Shown here in pieces: positions 7,039 through 9,629 of a stretch of DNA of 9,629 nucleotides (position 1 is its first letter; each line of letters opens with the position of its first letter). The notes beneath the pieces were generated by a model. The model did not search any database, was not told the DNA's origin, and saw only the letters and a program-made list of their open reading frames with translations. A program made the translations under genes and the position numbers. The DNA is from Thermomicrobiales bacterium (lineage in GTDB: Bacteria; Chloroflexota; Chloroflexia; Thermomicrobiales; UBA6265): the NCBI GenBank assembly GCA_025928535.1, contig JAICJJ010000064.1, positions 1-9,629 of the forward strand. Reading direction: 5' to 3'.

Positions 7039-7214
7039 GGCGAAAACTCCCGGCCGCGGCGTGACGACGCGTTGACATCATGATCGCACAGAACGAAATG
7101 CATAAGCCGGCCGGAGTGCGCGGAGCGCGCGTTGACGTCGGAATCGAGGCGAAACCGCACGGTCATTTCCACGTCACCGTCACGGCGCAGCGACGCCACT
7201 CGCCACTCCCACCG
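7039..7214. other. Intergenic region upstream of the two-gene unit
   Basis: No gene is supported here. It contains the 12-base direct repeat CGCGTTGACRTC at 7068-7079 and 7128-7139 (60-base offset) and a short GC hairpin, GCGCG/CGCGC, at 7118-7130. A promoter for the minus-strand pair should lie here, but only weak -10-like sequences were seen. Confidence 0.4.
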
Positions 7215-7243
7215 CCGTCATTCCGGGCCACAGCGACGAATCA
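7215..7243 (+). repeat. REP-like element, left flank of the IS110 insertion
   Basis: CCGTCATTCCG (7215-7225), eight bases, then CGACGAATCA (7234-7243) resembles the widespread GTCATTCC...AGCGACGAATC class of dispersed bacterial repeats, from memory. The other flank of the transposase carries the opposite orientation (8449-8467). Family membership needs other copies in the genome. Confidence 0.45.
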
Positions 7244-7289
7244 GTCGGCTCCCGCCAGTTGTCGTCCGCAGAGAAGACGGCTTCCTCCT

Positions 7290-8435
<1,146 letters not shown>

Positions 8436-8448
8436 CCGCCAAGACCAT

Positions 8449-8467
8449 TGCTTCGTCGGCATGACGG
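8449..8467 (-). repeat. REP-like element, right flank of the IS110 insertion
   Basis: The reverse complement reads CCGTCATGCCGACGAAGCA. This matches the left-flank element at 7215-7243 except for T/G changes and a 10-base gap, and faces the opposite way. It lies between the transposase stop and the iolD stop. The rest of 8468-8501 contains nothing further. Confidence 0.45.
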
Positions 8468-8501
8468 GGGCGGCTCGCGTCGTCGCTCCTCGACTCGCCG
8501 T

Positions 8502-9629
8502 CTACCCGAAATACCGCTCTCGCCGCCGCTGCTCAACGTACCCTTCGCGCGCTTCCTGCACGCCCGCTTCGTCGCTGACGGCGGCCACCGGCACGTCCCA
8601 CCAACTTTCGAAGCCGGGCACGCGGACGTCTTTTTGCACCGGCACGTAGATCAGCGTCGTCCGGGTTTCGTTTTTCGCTTTCGCCAGGGCGGCGCGCAAT
8701 TCGTCGGCGGAATTGGCCCGGTACGTCGCCGCGCCGAGGCTGGCAGCGCTGGCGGCGAAGTCGATCGGGATGAAATCGCCGTCGAGCCGGCCGGTCGCCG
8801 GGTTGCGATAGCGCAATTCGTTGCCGAACGAGGGAGAGCCGCACGTCATCTGCAAGCCGCGGATGCACTGGAAGCCGCCGTTGTCGAGCAGTACGATCGT
8901 CAGTTTCATCCCTTCCGCGAGGGAGGTGACGATCTCGTCGTGCATCATCAGGTAACTGCCGTCGCCGACCATCACATAGATCTCGCGCGACGGATCGGCC
9001 ATCTTCGCGCCGAGGCCGCCGGCGATTTCGTACCCCATGCAGGAATAGCCGTATTCGAGGTGGTACCCCTTCGGATCGACCGGCCGCCAGAGTTTCAGCA
9101 AATCCCCCGGCAAGCCGCCGGCGGCGCAGACGACGACGTCGCGTGGACCGCTCGCGTCGTTGACCAAGCCGATCGCGTTGGCCTGCGTCAGCGCGTCCGG
9201 CGTGGCGACCGCTCGCAGGCGATCGACCGCGGCGTCCCATTCCGCCTTGAGCGTTTCGACCGCGTCGCCCCAGGCCGGGTCGGCGCGCCAGCCGCTCGCC
9301 TGCAGCGCGCCGAGGAGCGCGGTCAGCCCTTCGCGCGCATCGCAGACGAGCGGGAAGGCGCCGAGCTTGTGCGCGTCGCGGCTGGAAACGTTGATCGCGA
9401 GGAATTTCACCTCGGGGTTGGCGAAGGCGGTGTGCGACGCGGTCGTGAAATCGGAGAGGCGCGTGCCGACGGCGATGACGAGGTCGGCGTCCCGCGCCAG
9501 CCGATTGGCGGCGAGGCCGCCGTTCGAGCCGACCGGACCGGCGTTCCAGGGATGATTCCAGGGGAGCGCTCCTTTGCCCGCCTGGGTTTCGACCACCGGC
9601 ACGCCGAGGGCGTCGGCGAAATCGGCCAG
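8502..9629 (-). CDS. iolD: 3D-(3,5/4)-trihydroxycyclohexane-1,2-dione acylhydrolase, C-terminal 375 residues (partial)
   Basis: The gene enters from the right edge and ends with ERYFG at 8502. The enzyme is a thiamine-diphosphate protein that opens the ring of the diketone intermediate in myo-inositol catabolism, in the cytoplasm. The fragment starts in the middle domain (LADFADALG, then ETQAGKGALPWNHP) and includes VIAVGTRLSDFTT. It contains the whole PP-binding domain: EYGYSCMGYEIAGGLGAKMA, then the ThDP/Mg motif GDGSYLMMHDE (222-232 of the fragment) through LLDNGGFQCI. The family is about 600-640 residues long, so roughly 40% is missing. A GTG at 9602 is internal, since the frame continues to the window end. 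Paralogous ThDP enzymes such as acetolactate synthase are less likely given the GDGSYLMMH and NGGFQCI blocks. Other iol genes probably lie beyond 9629. Confidence 0.92.
   Translation of the reverse strand: MADFADALGVPVVETQAGKGALPWNHPWNAGPVGSNGGLAANRLARDADLVIAVGTRLSDFTTASHTAFANPEVKFLAINVSSRDAHKLGAFPLVCDAREGLTALLGALQASGWRADPAWGDAVETLKAEWDAAVDRLRAVATPDALTQANAIGLVNDASGPRDVVVCAAGGLPGDLLKLWRPVDPKGYHLEYGYSCMGYEIAGGLGAKMADPSREIYVMVGDGSYLMMHDEIVTSLAEGMKLTIVLLDNGGFQCIRGLQMTCGSPSFGNELRYRNPATGRLDGDFIPIDFAASAASLGAATYRANSADELRAALAKAKNETRTTLIYVPVQKDVRVPGFESWWDVPVAAVSDEAGVQEAREGYVEQRRRERYFG

Noticed and set aside
6464..7083. Two plus-strand frames (6464-6766 and 6763-7083), the second with a GGAGGG-like ribosome site at its ATG and an ATGA overlap
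   Set aside because: They mirror the minus-strand pair. The minus proteins have a clear duplicated motif, membrane helices and good starts, while the plus products show no family features. The good ribosome site is worth remembering but not enough.
9600..9602. GTG at 9602 as the start of iolD
   Set aside because: The frame stays open and IolD-like (LADFADALG) to the window edge, so this is internal.

Overview
The window is a GC-rich stretch of bacterial chromosome with genes on both strands. A line counted at 4561-4620 is 47/60 G+C, against 31/60 at 6961-7020. Three things together suggest an uncultured Chloroflexota member near the Thermomicrobia: a large NB-ARC-like ATPase joined to a LuxR DNA-binding domain, a SnoaL/cupin membrane protein, and an iolD-type inositol gene. 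No marker gene is present, so the assignment is tentative; a high-GC actinobacterium is the main alternative.

Layout. 1-204 (-) is the N-terminus of an FAD-dependent aromatic hydroxylase, divergent from a MarR regulator at 332-850 (+). Between them is an AT-rich island with a TTTAGTGA/TCACTAAA dyad that looks like the MarR operator. 917-2431 (-) is a membrane-anchored SnoaL-like plus double-cupin protein, convergent with marR. 2660-5059 (-) is a 799-residue ATPase/TPR-like/LuxR regulator. Its upstream region holds an 11-bp perfect inverted repeat and, beyond that, a strong hairpin closing the next gene. 5317-5928 (-) is a RibD/DHFR-fold reductase. 5929-6274 has no certain gene, only a short hydrophilic reading frame that may be a relic. 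6275-7038 (-) is a two-gene unit with a 4-base GTGA overlap: a small protein built on a duplicated pentapeptide-like motif, then a coiled-coil protein with two membrane helices. This part is visibly lower in GC.

7244-8448 is approximately an IS110-family insertion sequence with a complete DEDD/Ser transposase (7485-8435, +). It has a long structured leader, the place where IS110 bridge RNAs are expected. REP-like sequences flank it in opposite orientation, which fits the known habit of IS110 elements of landing in REP repeats. 8502-9629 (-) is the C-terminal 375 residues of IolD, the inositol-pathway trihydroxycyclohexanedione hydrolase.

Functionally this is an accessory neighbourhood: locally regulated redox genes, a large orphan regulator, a small membrane-associated gene pair of unknown role and a mobile element beside a catabolic gene. 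The least explained parts are the 6275-7038 pair, the SnoaL-bicupin fusion and the IS110 leader. I see no CRISPR array, tRNA or rRNA.
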